DNA from: Histomonas meleagridis
Lineage: Eukaryota > Parabasalia > Tritrichomonadida > Dientamoebidae
Direction: 5' to 3'
Length of the DNA stretch: 64,000 nucleotides
NCBI GenBank assembly: GCA_020186115.1
Contig: WSYJ01000146.1
Coordinates: 409,054 to 473,053 of the forward strand
Part shown: one piece after another, positions 39,862 through 50,557 of the stretch
How the letters are laid out: each line of letters begins with the position of its first letter
Numbering within the stretch: position 1 is the stretch's first letter
Position numbers and translations under genes: made by a program
Notes under the pieces: generated by a model
Seen by the model: the letters and a program-made list of their open reading frames with translations, nothing else
Database searches by the model: none
Told to the model about the DNA's origin: nothing

Positions 39862-39952
39862 CAAAACCGAAATACGAATACAAATTTGAATGTATATACG
39901 ATCATATTATTCACAAAAAGTGAATCGTATTTTTTAGCGATTGTCCCAATTG
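39862..39952 (-). repeat. MULE right terminal inverted repeat
   Basis: Reverse-complement match to 37131-37221, with a few substitutions and a short insertion near CGAATACAAATTTG. Confidence 0.8.
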
Positions 39953-42442
39953 TTTTCGCCTTTTTTTAATTCAAAAACTATTGTTTAAATTTTCTCACAA
40001 AAAGTTAATTTGGCGCCCTTTTGCATTGACCAAAAAGTTTCCAAACTTGTCACAACTGATTTACTTAATGCGTTAAATACTGCAACAGATGTTCAACCAC
40101 ATCAACATTAAGCTATTGATTATTATTAATGTTAACATTTTTACAGATCCCAAACAGAGCTACATCTTCAGAAATTGAAATAGAAATAATCGTTTGTTAT
40201 TCAATTTCCCTATCGGCTAGATAATTCACATTAGCAGGATATAACCCAAAAAATTTCTATACTAGCAAATCAAATATAAATTTAAACATATGTTGGACTG
40301 TTTAGTATTATGCAATTATAAAGTTATGTGAATTTTTGTTCTACAGATTTTGAGAAAAAGTGATTTAATTTGATATATCTACTTTGGCTATTTCCATTAT
40401 TTTAAATTTTTGATTATAATATTTTTTTGCCATTAAATATTAAAATTATTTATATAATTATCTATAGAAATTATGATTAAATAGAAGAGATATGACCTCA
40501 TTTCAAATGCCTTTGTTTCGGTTTTTTTTCACCATTTTTCTTAAATTCTATATATATTTAAAGTATTTTATTTTTGATTTTTTAGATTTTAAATTTTATT
40601 TTATATTTTTATGTGCTTACATGGTAAAAACAATCATTTTTCTCCTGAGAATCAATTTCACAAAAATGCATCATGTTTTAAAATAATATTTTTTTTTTTC
40701 AAATCATATTGATTATTATTAATGTTAACATTAATGTTAAAAATAAAATTTTATTTTTTCATATGATTAATATATTTATCCATTATAATTTATAATTTGT
40801 ATTTAATTTTTGATAATATTCTTTGTGTTATTTGATATGAAACTGTTAAACACTTATTTTAGTTTTCGATCCCATAACAAATCATACACTGGTTATGCTT
40901 TCTCTAACCTTTAATTTTAATAAAAATGTCCAAAAAATTAAAACAATACTCAATGAATATATATAATTTGATATAAATATATTTAATTGAAATACTTATG
41001 TACTTAATTATATCGATAAATTAAGGTAAGGTACACAATTTAAAATTTCACTATTTCGTTTTATTAAAATTAATAGTAGTCAATATGAATCATATACATG
41101 TTTTTAGAATGATGAGATTACAAATATAAGCTTGATATTATTAACAACTATAACACAAACTATATCCTATTTATTTGTATTATCATTTTATTTGTCTCTC
41201 TTTTATTTATATTTTCATGCAGCTCTTACTAAGCACAGAAAATTATTGCGAAATGTTAGATTGTTTTTTACCATAAGTTGTTGGAGGTCTTAAAAGAGCA
41301 TGGAACAAAAACACATGAAGCGTCAATGAATGCATGATTTCATAAAACGAGGAAATCATTAACACCATTATTATTACATATGTCTGTTGGAGTAGCATTA
41401 AATACAATAATTTTGTGAGTGCAACTTTTGATGCTAATGAATGTATCATTAACAAATTTGCAAAAAATATTAACTTCGAAGACCTCGGACAATTTTGTTA
41501 TAATATGTATATCAATATCATTTCTGTGTTGATAAAATAATTAAACATTATTTTTTACATTGAATTTTCTATATCATCATCGATACTTTATTACCTGATT
41601 CTCTCTATATTTTTCTATACTCATATTTAGAATTTTTTTTTACTAATCATTAATTAAAATTGTATTAAAAAAGTTTTTTATAACTTTAATAAATTCATCG
41701 AAAATTATTTTGGAATATTCGAACCTTTTCCATCTATCGTTCACCGATAGCATATGGGGAATGACATAATTATTTTTAAAAATTTAAATTTCCAATCCGA
41801 TGTTTGATGTCTATTTTATTCGTAACACAAATCATTTATCATATCATATAACATCAATTTTTTTGTTAATGAGTTCAAATTATAAAAATATCCCTTTGCC
41901 ATCTTTTTGATTTTTATTTTTTCAAATACTTAATACATAAAATCAATTCTTTTATTTTAAAAAGAAATTGAACTTTAAAATAATGTGTTGAGAAATTGAT
42001 CTGAATTTCAATACATTGATTTTTTGAAAAAATGAATTCATTCGTAAAAAAACATATTTGCCAGAAAAAAAAAATAAGCTATTTTTATTTGTCACAAGAA
42101 ACAAAGTCATAATATTATAAAATATTTTATTCATATAAATAATAAAATCTTTATAGTTTATTTTCCTTTTATTTGATTTTGAACTACGGTTTAACAGTAT
42201 TAACAGTATTATTTCTTAATCGATAATACATAATCATAATGTACATCATTAAAATCAAAGAAAACTTCCATATTTATCTTAATATTTATTTTCATTTTGA
42301 AGATATTTACCAGTAATTTCTTTTTTGAAGTGAAATTTTTGAAAGGAAGTATTTGTCTTAAGTCTTAGAATAATACTTTTGTGTCTTATTTTTTGTACTC
42401 ACAAATCATTTTCACTATTATTTTATTTTCGTAGTATTAAGA
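39953..42442. other. Long gene-poor AT-rich stretch
   Basis: About 2.5 kb with no convincing gene on either strand. Short open frames (40492-40686 plus, 41243-41455 minus, 41952-42134 minus) have skewed Phe/Ile or Leu composition and look like chance. GATTATTATTAATGTTAACA occurs twice, at about 40116 and 40708. Confidence 0.5.
42412..42417 (+). promoter_or_regulatory. Initiator (Inr) for the BspA-like gene
   Basis: TCACTA matches the trichomonad Inr and lies about 30 bases before ATG 42443. Confidence 0.45.
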
Positions 42443-43645
42443 ATGATTGCTCTGATATTTTACTATCTAATAGTACCCACATTTGGAAAATTTGATAATC
42501 AAACAAAAACACTTACAATAGAAACCATGGAAGATTTTAAAAATGCATCTACCTACGAAAAAGAAACATTAACTTTGATTATCGGTGATAATATTACTTC
42601 AACTCCACCCTATGCATTTAGAGAGTGGGGTAATCTAGCAACTGTTCAAATTGGAAATTCATTATCTCATATTGGTAATGATACATTTTTTAGTTGCACA
42701 AATTTGTCATATGTTGCCTTTGGCCCAAATGTTACTACAGTTGGTGAAGGCGCATTTTTTGGCTGCATTAAATTATCAAAAGTTATTTTCAATGAAAAAT
42801 TGATTAAAATTTATCAATATTCATTTAAGGAATGCCACAACTTATCGGAAGTAATTTTTAACGAAAAACTGACCAGTATTGGCACGGAAGCATTTTCAGC
42901 TTGTTCACTTGTGCAAATTAAATTACCAAATTCACTCACTACAATTGGAAGATATGCATTTTTTCGTTGTTTTGATTTATCAGATGTCACCTTTGGAAAT
43001 AACATAACTACAATTGAGTATAGTGCATTCAGCTTTTGCAAATCTCTTAAAAAGATCGAAATTCCAAATTCAATAACTATTCTCAGTCAGGGGGTTTTCG
43101 CATTTTGTTATAATCTATCAGTTGTTATTATAGGTGAAAATCTGGTTTCAATTGATCATTATGCATTCTATGAATGTAAATCTCTAACTTGTGTTTATTA
43201 TAAAGGTCACTCAGAACCTAAAATTGATGAAGATGCATTTGATGAAACTCCTCTCAAATATGTAATGACATTAGATTCTTATAATTCAACAAAATTCGGT
43301 AAATTCAATGTATCAATTGGATCCACAATCGAAAAATGTGGTCCATGGCCAACACGCACAATCCCTGAATCGATCACATTTACACATTCGAATACAATTA
43401 CACATTCGATCACATTTACACATTCGAATACAATTACACATTCGATCACATTTACATATTCGAATACAATTACAAATGCAAATACATCTTCACCATCAAC
43501 ATATACAAATTCTACCACATATTCTATTTCATTCACGAATTCAAATATTACATCAAATTCTTTTCCATCAGGAGCTACTTCAAAAACTGTCCAGCTTGCT
43601 TTTGTCGTAAGTATTTTTTCATTATTATTTTTAATTTTATTCTAA
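42443..43645 (+). CDS. BspA-like leucine-rich-repeat membrane protein
   Basis: The family (LRR_5/TpLRR) is greatly expanded in trichomonads and thought to act at the surface in adhesion. The 400-residue protein has a signal peptide (MIALIFYYLIVPTFG), about nine TpLRR units of roughly 23 residues (for example SLSHIGNDTFFSCTNLSYV and NSLTTIGRYAFFRCFDLSDV), then a degenerate Thr/Ser/His region with a repeated THSNTITHSITF unit. It ends in a hydrophobic helix (VQLAFVVSIFSLLFLILF) with no cytoplasmic tail. The abrupt end after the helix could mean a GPI-type signal instead of a transmembrane anchor. N-glycosylation sites are frequent. Confidence 0.92.
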   Translation: MIALIFYYLIVPTFGKFDNQTKTLTIETMEDFKNASTYEKETLTLIIGDNITSTPPYAFREWGNLATVQIGNSLSHIGNDTFFSCTNLSYVAFGPNVTTVGEGAFFGCIKLSKVIFNEKLIKIYQYSFKECHNLSEVIFNEKLTSIGTEAFSACSLVQIKLPNSLTTIGRYAFFRCFDLSDVTFGNNITTIEYSAFSFCKSLKKIEIPNSITILSQGVFAFCYNLSVVIIGENLVSIDHYAFYECKSLTCVYYKGHSEPKIDEDAFDETPLKYVMTLDSYNSTKFGKFNVSIGSTIEKCGPWPTRTIPESITFTHSNTITHSITFTHSNTITHSITFTYSNTITNANTSSPSTYTNSTTYSISFTNSNITSNSFPSGATSKTVQLAFVVSIFSLLFLILF

Positions 43646-44190
43646 TAAACATTTCTGTGTAACCTTTTCAAAATCATATAATTACTTCAATAAATAATTT
43701 TAATGATTTCAACTTTTCGATGAGTAAATAACATCAATTCTCTTTGTGATTTTTTTGCTTAAAATTTATTGTTAATGGATAAAAAAATCATCTTTTTTTA
43801 CTTCTATTAATATAATAATAATATTGTGCCCATTTTAAGATGTTCATGGTTTAATATGGTGGTATACATAAGATATCTTATTCAACTTTAAAAAAAATTC
43901 ATTATTATCCATTTTAACTAAATTTTTGAGTTAAAGAGTTTTTTAATTAAAATGAGAGAATCAAAACAGGAAAGGCAAGCATGTAATGGTTATGATCGTC
44001 TTGATTAAATCATTAGCTCCCTTGATGGGAGAAATTTTGTGAATGACTATTGTCTATTCATAACAAATACAACAACATATTTTATTTTGGCTTCGGTTCA
44101 GTTTCAGCGCCAGTGTTAAATCTCTGATGAAAAAAGCCGATAAACACAAAAAGTTTTATTCAAACAGAGTTTTCAAATGCACGTTAACGT
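43646..44190. other. Intergenic, no gene seen
   Basis: It contains the perfect small hairpin CTCCCTTGATGGGAG near 44010-44030; a TTAACGTTC motif lies near 44184. Confidence 0.35.
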
Positions 44191-44539
44191 TCACTCCAAT
44201 TTGAAAAATTCGAATTTGGAATTTTCAAAATTTTCAATTTCTTCATTTCGTTCGGGATATTCATCCAATCTATAATTCACGTATATCCAATATGCAACGT
44301 TCCTTACTTCTTTTTCAGTGAACATTGCTAGATTCAAAGGGAATGAATTCATTATTTTAGAAATCACCAAATTTTCTACGATATTTTTTTACAACAAAGT
44401 ATTTATTAAAATTTTCTTTTCTTATATGATATGATACTTCTATTTCTGATTCAATATATTTTATGGATATAAATGACTGTTCATTAAATACTACCATGAT
44501 TTTGTTAATTTTATTAAATTTGAACATTTTACCACACAA
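44191..44539 (-). pseudogene. Possible short decayed gene
   Basis: Two adjacent minus-strand frames, 44357-44539 (60 residues) and 44191-44352 (53 residues), follow each other closely. The second reads MFTEKEVRNVAYWIYVNYRL and ends in acidic Asn/Glu-rich sequence, which looks protein-like. The first is Lys/Phe-rich. They may be two halves of one gene split by a frameshift. I do not recognise the family. Confidence 0.3.
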
Positions 44540-45069
44540 GAAATCATTGTAAATTAGGCTATCTAAAAAAAATTTCTATAATACTATATAGAACTTGTAA
44601 AAGAGAGATTAAATTAATTGATACCATATTCTTTATAGAAAATTATATTTGATGACATTTTTGAGTTCCAACTCTTTCATTCCATTTGAAAATCAAAAAA
44701 GTGACAATTTTAAATTAATGAATTAATTATTTAACATAATATTACTTAACGTTTCATTTATTTAATTGAATGTATCAACACATAATTGTTGAATTTTTTA
44801 TTTCATTCATTAATAACAAATTCAGCTTTACCTCCACTAACTCCGGGATGATGACGAAAACGATTAGCCGAATACTTTCTGTTTTCTCAGTTTTCCTTCT
44901 ATCTTAAATGACTATATTTAATTACTTTAAATACACAGCGTTATTACTCTTCAAGGTTGAAAAATTATGGACTGAAGAATCAACAAATTCGTTGCTTAAT
45001 GAATTCATGTGAATGTTGAAACATATTACACAAATTTTACAAAAAACAAAGCAAATTCATTGGATACCT
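44540..45069. other. Intergenic, no gene seen
   Basis: AT-rich spacer downstream of the histone variant. Confidence 0.35.
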
Positions 45070-45495
45070 TTAATTAGGGTCGCCTTTAATTCTTTTAGCT
45101 AACTCAACATCTTTTTTCATCAGAGTTACTCTACTTGCATGTATTGTACACAAAACTCCATCTTCCATTGTTCCAACAATAAATGCCTCAGAAGCTTCTT
45201 GTAATGCTTGGAGAGCTCTTTCATTGAATTTAATCGTTGGATTTATTTTTTCTGCGATTTCCCTGACAACTCTTCTAAATGGTGCTTTTGGGATTAAAAA
45301 GTTTATCTCTCTTTGATACCTCATGACTTCTTTTATAAATTTGTTTCTTGGTTTTGGGCGTCTTATTTTTTTAATCTTTCTTGGTTCATCCCATTCGAAA
45401 TAAGAAGGCTGACTTTCAAGCTTCCTTTGCCCCATTATCTCTTTTTGCGCACTTTCTATGACCACATTTGGCTTTTCGGCGTAAATTCGTTGCAT
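45070..45495 (-). CDS. Divergent histone H3 variant (cenH3 candidate)
   Basis: The C-terminal ~75 residues are a clear H3 histone fold: APFRRVVREIAEKI, RALQALQEASEAFIVG, LCTIHASRVTLMKKD and ELAKRIKGDP match helices 1-3. The 65-residue N-terminal tail is unlike H3: it starts MQRIYAEKPN, has Trp, Tyr and acidic residues, and lacks the modifiable tail lysine motifs at positions 4, 9 and 27. Loop 1 has the canonical length rather than the insertion common in CENP-A. So it is either the centromeric H3 or another specialised variant. The ATG is the only one before the fold. No stem-loop for replication-dependent histone mRNA is seen. Confidence 0.88.
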   Translation of the reverse strand: MQRIYAEKPNVVIESAQKEIMGQRKLESQPSYFEWDEPRKIKKIRRPKPRNKFIKEVMRYQREINFLIPKAPFRRVVREIAEKINPTIKFNERALQALQEASEAFIVGTMEDGVLCTIHASRVTLMKKDVELAKRIKGDPN

Positions 45496-46394
45496 TTTGT
45501 TACAACATCAAAAATTTGATGCGTCTCACAGATCAAATAAATTTAAATACAAATTCAGTTTCTCTATTATCAAAATATATATTTTATTGTAATCAGCAGC
45601 TTTAAAGGGTAGGCTGAACTATGCCCCCGAGAAAAATACGTTATTTACGATAGAGCACGATAGACATTTTATGGTAAAAATGATCGTTCGAAAAAATTTC
45701 AAAGAAATGATTTTTGCCAATTGTTGTAAATTATGTTTTGTATATAAACCGCTGACATCTTGTTTATAACAATATAAACTCATCAAATTTTTTTGGTTTT
45801 TCTATATTATTCAAAATTTGTAATAAAATTCCCAAAATTTGTAAAAGAAAGACGTTTATCTTTTATTCCAAAAGCATTAACATGTCAAGTCATAGGGAAG
45901 CTGATTTTTTTATTCAATTTAGGAGGACATGTTAGAGAGAAATATTAATATTCAACCTATTGTTGAATGAAATTTATAGCTTGGCGGTATAATTGTTTTT
46001 TGCACGTTAAATGCCATTGGTTCGAATCCAAATATTGGAGAATGTTTTTTTGTTTTTTTCTTTTATTAATTTGTATTTATAATCAATTTCTTACTAAAAA
46101 ACTTCTTTAGAAATACTTTTTATTCATTATGATATATGTAAAACATTGTTTATTATCTTAAATTGTAATTTAGTTTTATTTTATGATCCTAATAAAATAT
46201 TCATATATAATTTAGGGAAAAAAAATCATAAAAACATATATATTTATAATATTTACATATATTAATAGATATATTTTTATTTATTACAATTTTAAATTCT
46301 TTAATAATCCAATGAATTAATTTTAATATTTCATATCATCGTTGTAATCACTTTTTGAATGTAATTCAAATATTTGAGAAAATTTTGTCGATGA
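45496..46394. other. Gene-free stretch with one tRNA-like relic
   Basis: AT-rich sequence upstream of the histone variant, leading into the mobile-element block. Apart from the tRNA-like relic near 46 kb I see nothing. Confidence 0.4.
45966..46052 (+). pseudogene. tRNA-like relic (Ala TGC-like)
   Basis: TATAGCTTGGCGGTAT resembles an A box and D arm, TTTTGCACG an anticodon loop reading TGC, and TTGGTTCGAATCCAA a T arm with a perfect B box. A T run follows at once, as in Pol III terminators. Acceptor and anticodon stems do not pair, so it is not a functional tRNA as written. Confidence 0.35.
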
Positions 46395-46985
46395 ATGGGG
46401 TTAAATTTTACAACGTTTGTGTTTCAAAGGTTGTTTGAAATCGATTCAAAAATCTGTAGACCAACAATTTATATGTTGACAAACTTAGGGATTTTTATAG
46501 ATGTAAATATTCAAAAAAATTACAACATTAATCCAAAAAATCATAAACTTGTCAAGCTGTATAGCAGTATGGAGAAGCTTGATACATCTCATATCGATAA
46601 GTCGATCGAAATTCTTGAATTATTTCCAAATTATTTTTATTGTTCTTTAAAGACAATCAATTCAAACACATTCAGGAGATTTCATGTGTTATGTGCAATA
46701 TGTAATGTCGATATATTCGTTATATCAATAAATTCGAACAAATATTTTTTTTTCAACAAAATGTGCTCATGTCAGATTAACAGAAATTTCGAAAACAGGT
46801 TTTAATGTTTTGAACGAAATATCTATAATTCCATTATTAATAAATCAATCTAAACCATTAAGCCACCCAATGAAAATAATCGGCAAATTTATATACAAAA
46901 ACCCTAATTGTTCAAACATTATAAAAACATGCCTTGAAAACAGAATTTTTTCAGAATCATATATAATCGTGACTAAAACGTATTT
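46395..46985 (+). pseudogene. MULE transposase N-terminal fragment
   Basis: The open frame 46395-46805 (136 residues) and its frameshifted continuation to about 46985 resemble the start of the MULE transposase on the minus strand at 52.0-52.4 kb. LSHPMKIIGKFIYKNPN here corresponds to IIHPLRMIGKMIYKNTS there, and both have a preceding Cys/His-containing stretch. Only the N-terminal region is present. It abuts the tail-fibre-like gene, so it marks a junction between elements. Confidence 0.45.
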
Positions 46986-46989
46986 TTGA

Positions 46990-49146
46990 ACTTCACAAAA
47001 AGAAAACCGTTTTCCGCCTGAATTTGTGAATTCTCAAAATTATAGATATATAATAGTACAACAATGTAAATGTAAATTTAAGGATTACTTAGTATCTGAT
47101 GTTTCAATGCATGCTGATTTTATTGAACGTGATCATCATGAAGATTATTTTTGTATTTATACGAATGAAAATAGAACTAAATATAAGAAATATGAATATA
47201 AAAGTAGAAAATCAAATTTAAAAATATGGTTTAAAGAAATAAATGGTAAAGAAATTGATCCAGAATATTTAATGTCAGAATTATTATTTAATTTATCAAA
47301 TAAAAATCATTTTTCATTAATGTTTAGTAATGAGAATGTAATGATAGGAATAAAAAATAATGTTGTCGCTGCACCTGAAATTATTGATCAAGATGACTTA
47401 CAAGAAGTTATAGAAAATTATCGTACGAAGGACCAAATAACAGAAAAACTTAATACTATAACTTCGATTACAATACCACAATTATATTATAATAAATCGC
47501 AATCAGATGAAAAATATTCTACAAAAAGTCATACTCATAATACAATAAATAATGATTTAACAGTAAATGGGAATGTACAAGTTACTTCATTAAATGGATT
47601 TCAATTGTCAACTGCAGATAGTGGAAAATGGGATACAAAATTATATGTACCATCTATTATTACATTAAAAAATGATGGTGTTGTAGAAGTTGGTCAATAC
47701 ATTGATATGCATAATAATGCAGATTATGATAAAGATAATACATGGAGAATCACTGCTAATACTAATTCATTAGATTTCAAATCAAAAACTGGTTCATTAT
47801 TAAGTTTTGGAAGTAATGGTAATATTCAATGTGCAACTATAAATAATGTAGATACAACTAAAATATCTTTAAATGATGAGATTTATGCTAAAAAAGATCA
47901 TGAACATACAAACTATGCTTCATCAGATCATACACATAGTTATAATGATTTAAATGATAAACCACAGACATTTCCACCTGCAGAACATACTCATAGTTAT
48001 AATGATCTAACTGATAAACCTGAAAAATTTTCACCTTCAGAACATACACATGATGAGTATGCTTCAAAAGATCATAACCATGATACAAAATATGCTGCGA
48101 CAAATCATACACATAGTTATAATGATCTAACAGATATTCCTACAGGATCATATATAGAAGATATCAAATGTTCAACAATTAATGGTTTTACTTTAAATTC
48201 GGGACCTTCGAATTCAATTGTCGATATTAGTGTCCCTTCAATTGCAGTTATTAAAAACGATGGTGTTTTAGAAACAGGTCATTATATGGATATGCATGAT
48301 AAAAATGGGTATGATGCTGATTATACTTGGAGAATACAAGCTTCTGATGATGATTTATTGATGAAACCGAATCAAGGAGTATATGGTTTCAGTTTTATTC
48401 AAGAAAAAGGTGTGTTCGATTGTAATAGAATAAATGTCACAGAGATAACTTGCTATCACACTTTTCAGAGTATAATAGAAGAATCAGGAAATACATATAA
48501 ATTATTATGGAGTATTTATACGAATAACCCTACTGATAATCCAAAATATGGAAGATTATGTTTTGATTCAGAAACATAGAAAAAACAAAGTGATAATACT
48601 TTTAGTGATATAAGTGCTTCATAATATTTTATTGCAACTACACTTAGTACAAATGAAGGTGAAGGATATTATGAACAAATAAATACGACTATTATTCATA
48701 ATGCTCCTGTTACAGAAGATTTATCACAATTTCAAATTGGTTCACCAGTATTTTTAACAGGTAATGTTTATGCTTTAACCAATTATAGTAAATATGTTAC
48801 AAATACTTCATCAACTGATTGTATTCCATCAGTTAAAACTACTGGTACTTATAAAGAATATTTAGGTATTTGTGTAGCTAAACATGAAACAGGTTATAAA
48901 GCTTCAATAGGTGAATCTATTAGAAGAGAAGTAGAAATTTTACAAGATACTATTGATTTCGCTTCACATGGAGATATTTATTTCAGAGTAAATAATACTG
49001 CAGATTATGAAATTGGTGGTGATGTGATATTATTTGATGGTAATAAATTATCAGATGATTTAGTAATGACTATTAAAATTTTAAATTCGATAGTTGGTAA
49101 AGTAACAGGAAAAATAGATGACCATATATTAAGTGTATTTAAATAA
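46990..49146 (+). pseudogene. Phage tail-fibre-like structural gene, broken
   Basis: One frame runs 2.1 kb. The open part starts at 46990 without an ATG (first in-frame ATG 47107), so the 5' end may be lost. The middle carries repeats of the phage-fibre type: HTHSYNDLNDKPQTFPP, EHTHSYNDLTDKP, HTHDEYASKDHNHD and HTHSYNDLTDIP. Two related segments (ITLKNDGVVEVGQYIDMHNN and IAVIKNDGVLETGHYMDMHD) flank this. The frame is interrupted by TAG 48577 and TAA 48622, then stays open to TAA 49144, encoding a beta-rich C-terminus (QIGSPVFLTGNVYAL). Its position beside Maverick-type genes suggests a virion attachment or spike protein of a virus-like element. That role is inferred. Confidence 0.7.
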
Positions 49147-49164
49147 TAAAAAATAATTTATATT

Positions 49165-49682
49165 ATGGATCCAACTTATAAAAAAAAAGAGAAATACAAT
49201 ATTTATTCGAAACACCAGTTAGAAATGAATTAAAGAATTAAAATTCACTATCAAAAGGTAATCTGAGTCTTCGAGATTTTATTAATTTTTCATATGATAA
49301 ATATGATAAGGAGATTAAATTTACTCCTGAATTTAATACTGGTACAAAGCCATTACTCGAAACATACAAAAATTTAGTTAATAGCTTTATAGATATCAAC
49401 TTAAATATAATAATATATACACAATATAAAAATAAACGTTTTAACGATTATAAACAATTCGAATTTAATTTTATCAAAAAATGAATTGAAAATAAAAAAA
49501 TAACATATATTAATGGAATAATTGGACGAAAAACAATCTCAGAGCATTATGAATAATATATTAGAACGATTATTAAAAAATTGAATGATATGTTATCACG
49601 TGAAGTTTTTGAAGTCAAAAAAAAGGAAGTGAAAATATTTATTGCATTTTCGAAAGTTAATATGATTATATATGAATTTTGA
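49165..49682 (+). pseudogene. Broken gene of the virus-like element, unknown function
   Basis: It begins ATGGATCCAACTTAT 18 bases after the fibre-like gene. After a frame change in a run of A's near 49186 it reads through about 165 codons, interrupted by TAA 49239, TGA 49482 and TAA 49554. Each stop sits where Gln or Trp would read naturally. Visible text includes NLSLRDFINFSYDKYDKEIK and SREVFEVKKKEVKIFIAF. No family is recognised. Same strand and tight spacing suggest it was co-transcribed with or adjacent to the fibre gene in the parent element. Confidence 0.5.
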
Positions 49683-49697
49683 TTCCACTTATTTGAA

Positions 49698-49775
49698 TTT
49701 CATGTAACTTATTTAAAGGGTTACTGTTTTTCATTCTGTATTCCAATGGTTCGATTCAATGATTCTATATTTTTT
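49698..49775 (+). pseudogene. tRNA-like relic (Glu TTC-like)
   Basis: TAACTTATTTAAAGGGTTAC resembles an A box/D arm, ACTGTTTTTCATTCTGT an anticodon arm, and AATGGTTCGATTCAATG a T arm, followed by a T run. Several stem positions fail to pair. Confidence 0.3.
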
Positions 49776-50557
49776 TGACTTTTTTTTACTGAATGCTTAT
49801 TTTTTTTCATATTCTGAAAATAATAACAAGATAATTAGGTAAATCATAAAATGTTGTAATTATTTAAATACTGAAATAAATAATAAAAATATTTTGATTT
49901 TTGTATTAAAAAAATTCAATGACGATATGAAATTTGATAAAAAATGCGAACAGACATAGGCAAGAAAATCATGTTGTGAGATGAAGGTCAATTATACTTT
50001 TTTACTGTTTATATCATAATGTATTTTAATTTAGTTTGACATATTTATGATGATATAAAAATTATTATGGTTGTCAGTTTTTTATAGAAAATTATCGATA
50101 ATTTATGCAATTTTATCAAATTTTTGATTTTTGAATATTTGTTTTTCAAAGACCATTCTCTTCTGAAAAAAAAATTCATTATTAAGAAAAATATTTTTAA
50201 AATATTTATGCATATTTTTTAAAATCGATCTCTTATTAACATTCAGATTACTCCAAAAAATCATACAATAAGAAAATATAAATATTCATTTATCTTACAA
50301 TTATATGCAATTTATTGATATTCATTTTCTATATTGCCACAATTATTCTCAAGATTTAAAATATAAACTTTAAAATTAATTTGATACAAAAATCATTCAA
50401 AACACATTATTATTTAATAAATTATCTCTAATGAATATTTATACAATAATACCCTATTATTCGTTTTTCATTATCATTAAAAATTCAGCATTAATATAAA
50501 ATTATTAAAATATGTTTACTTAATTATTTTGAAGCATAATTCATGGTTTAATACTCA
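49776..50557. other. Gene-free AT-rich stretch
   Basis: I see no gene, repeat or motif that I can support. Confidence 0.35.

Larger units (their letters stand above)
37131..39952 (+). mobile_element. MULE DNA transposon with terminal inverted repeats
   Basis: About 2.8 kb. Imperfect inverted repeats of some 90 bp bound it (37131-37221 and 39862-39952); both ends contain GCAATCGCTAAAAAATAC/GACAATCGCTAAAAAATAC and the stretch TTCACTTTTTGTGAATAATA. Inside are one broken transposase gene and a 31-bp tandem array next to the right end. I could not find a clear 9-11 bp target duplication. The copy cannot encode a full transposase but might be mobilised in trans. Confidence 0.8.

Noticed and set aside
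37081-39990. Target-site duplication of the MULE
   Set aside because: No matching 9-11 bp direct repeat could be seen at the two outer edges.
41690-41760. Another tRNA-like T arm (GGTTCGAATATTCC on the minus strand)
   Set aside because: The stem does not pair and no D arm or A box lies at the right distance.
40492-42134. Short open frames in the gene-poor stretch
   Set aside because: Composition is extreme (Phe/Ile/Tyr or Leu), and there is no initiator or recognisable domain.
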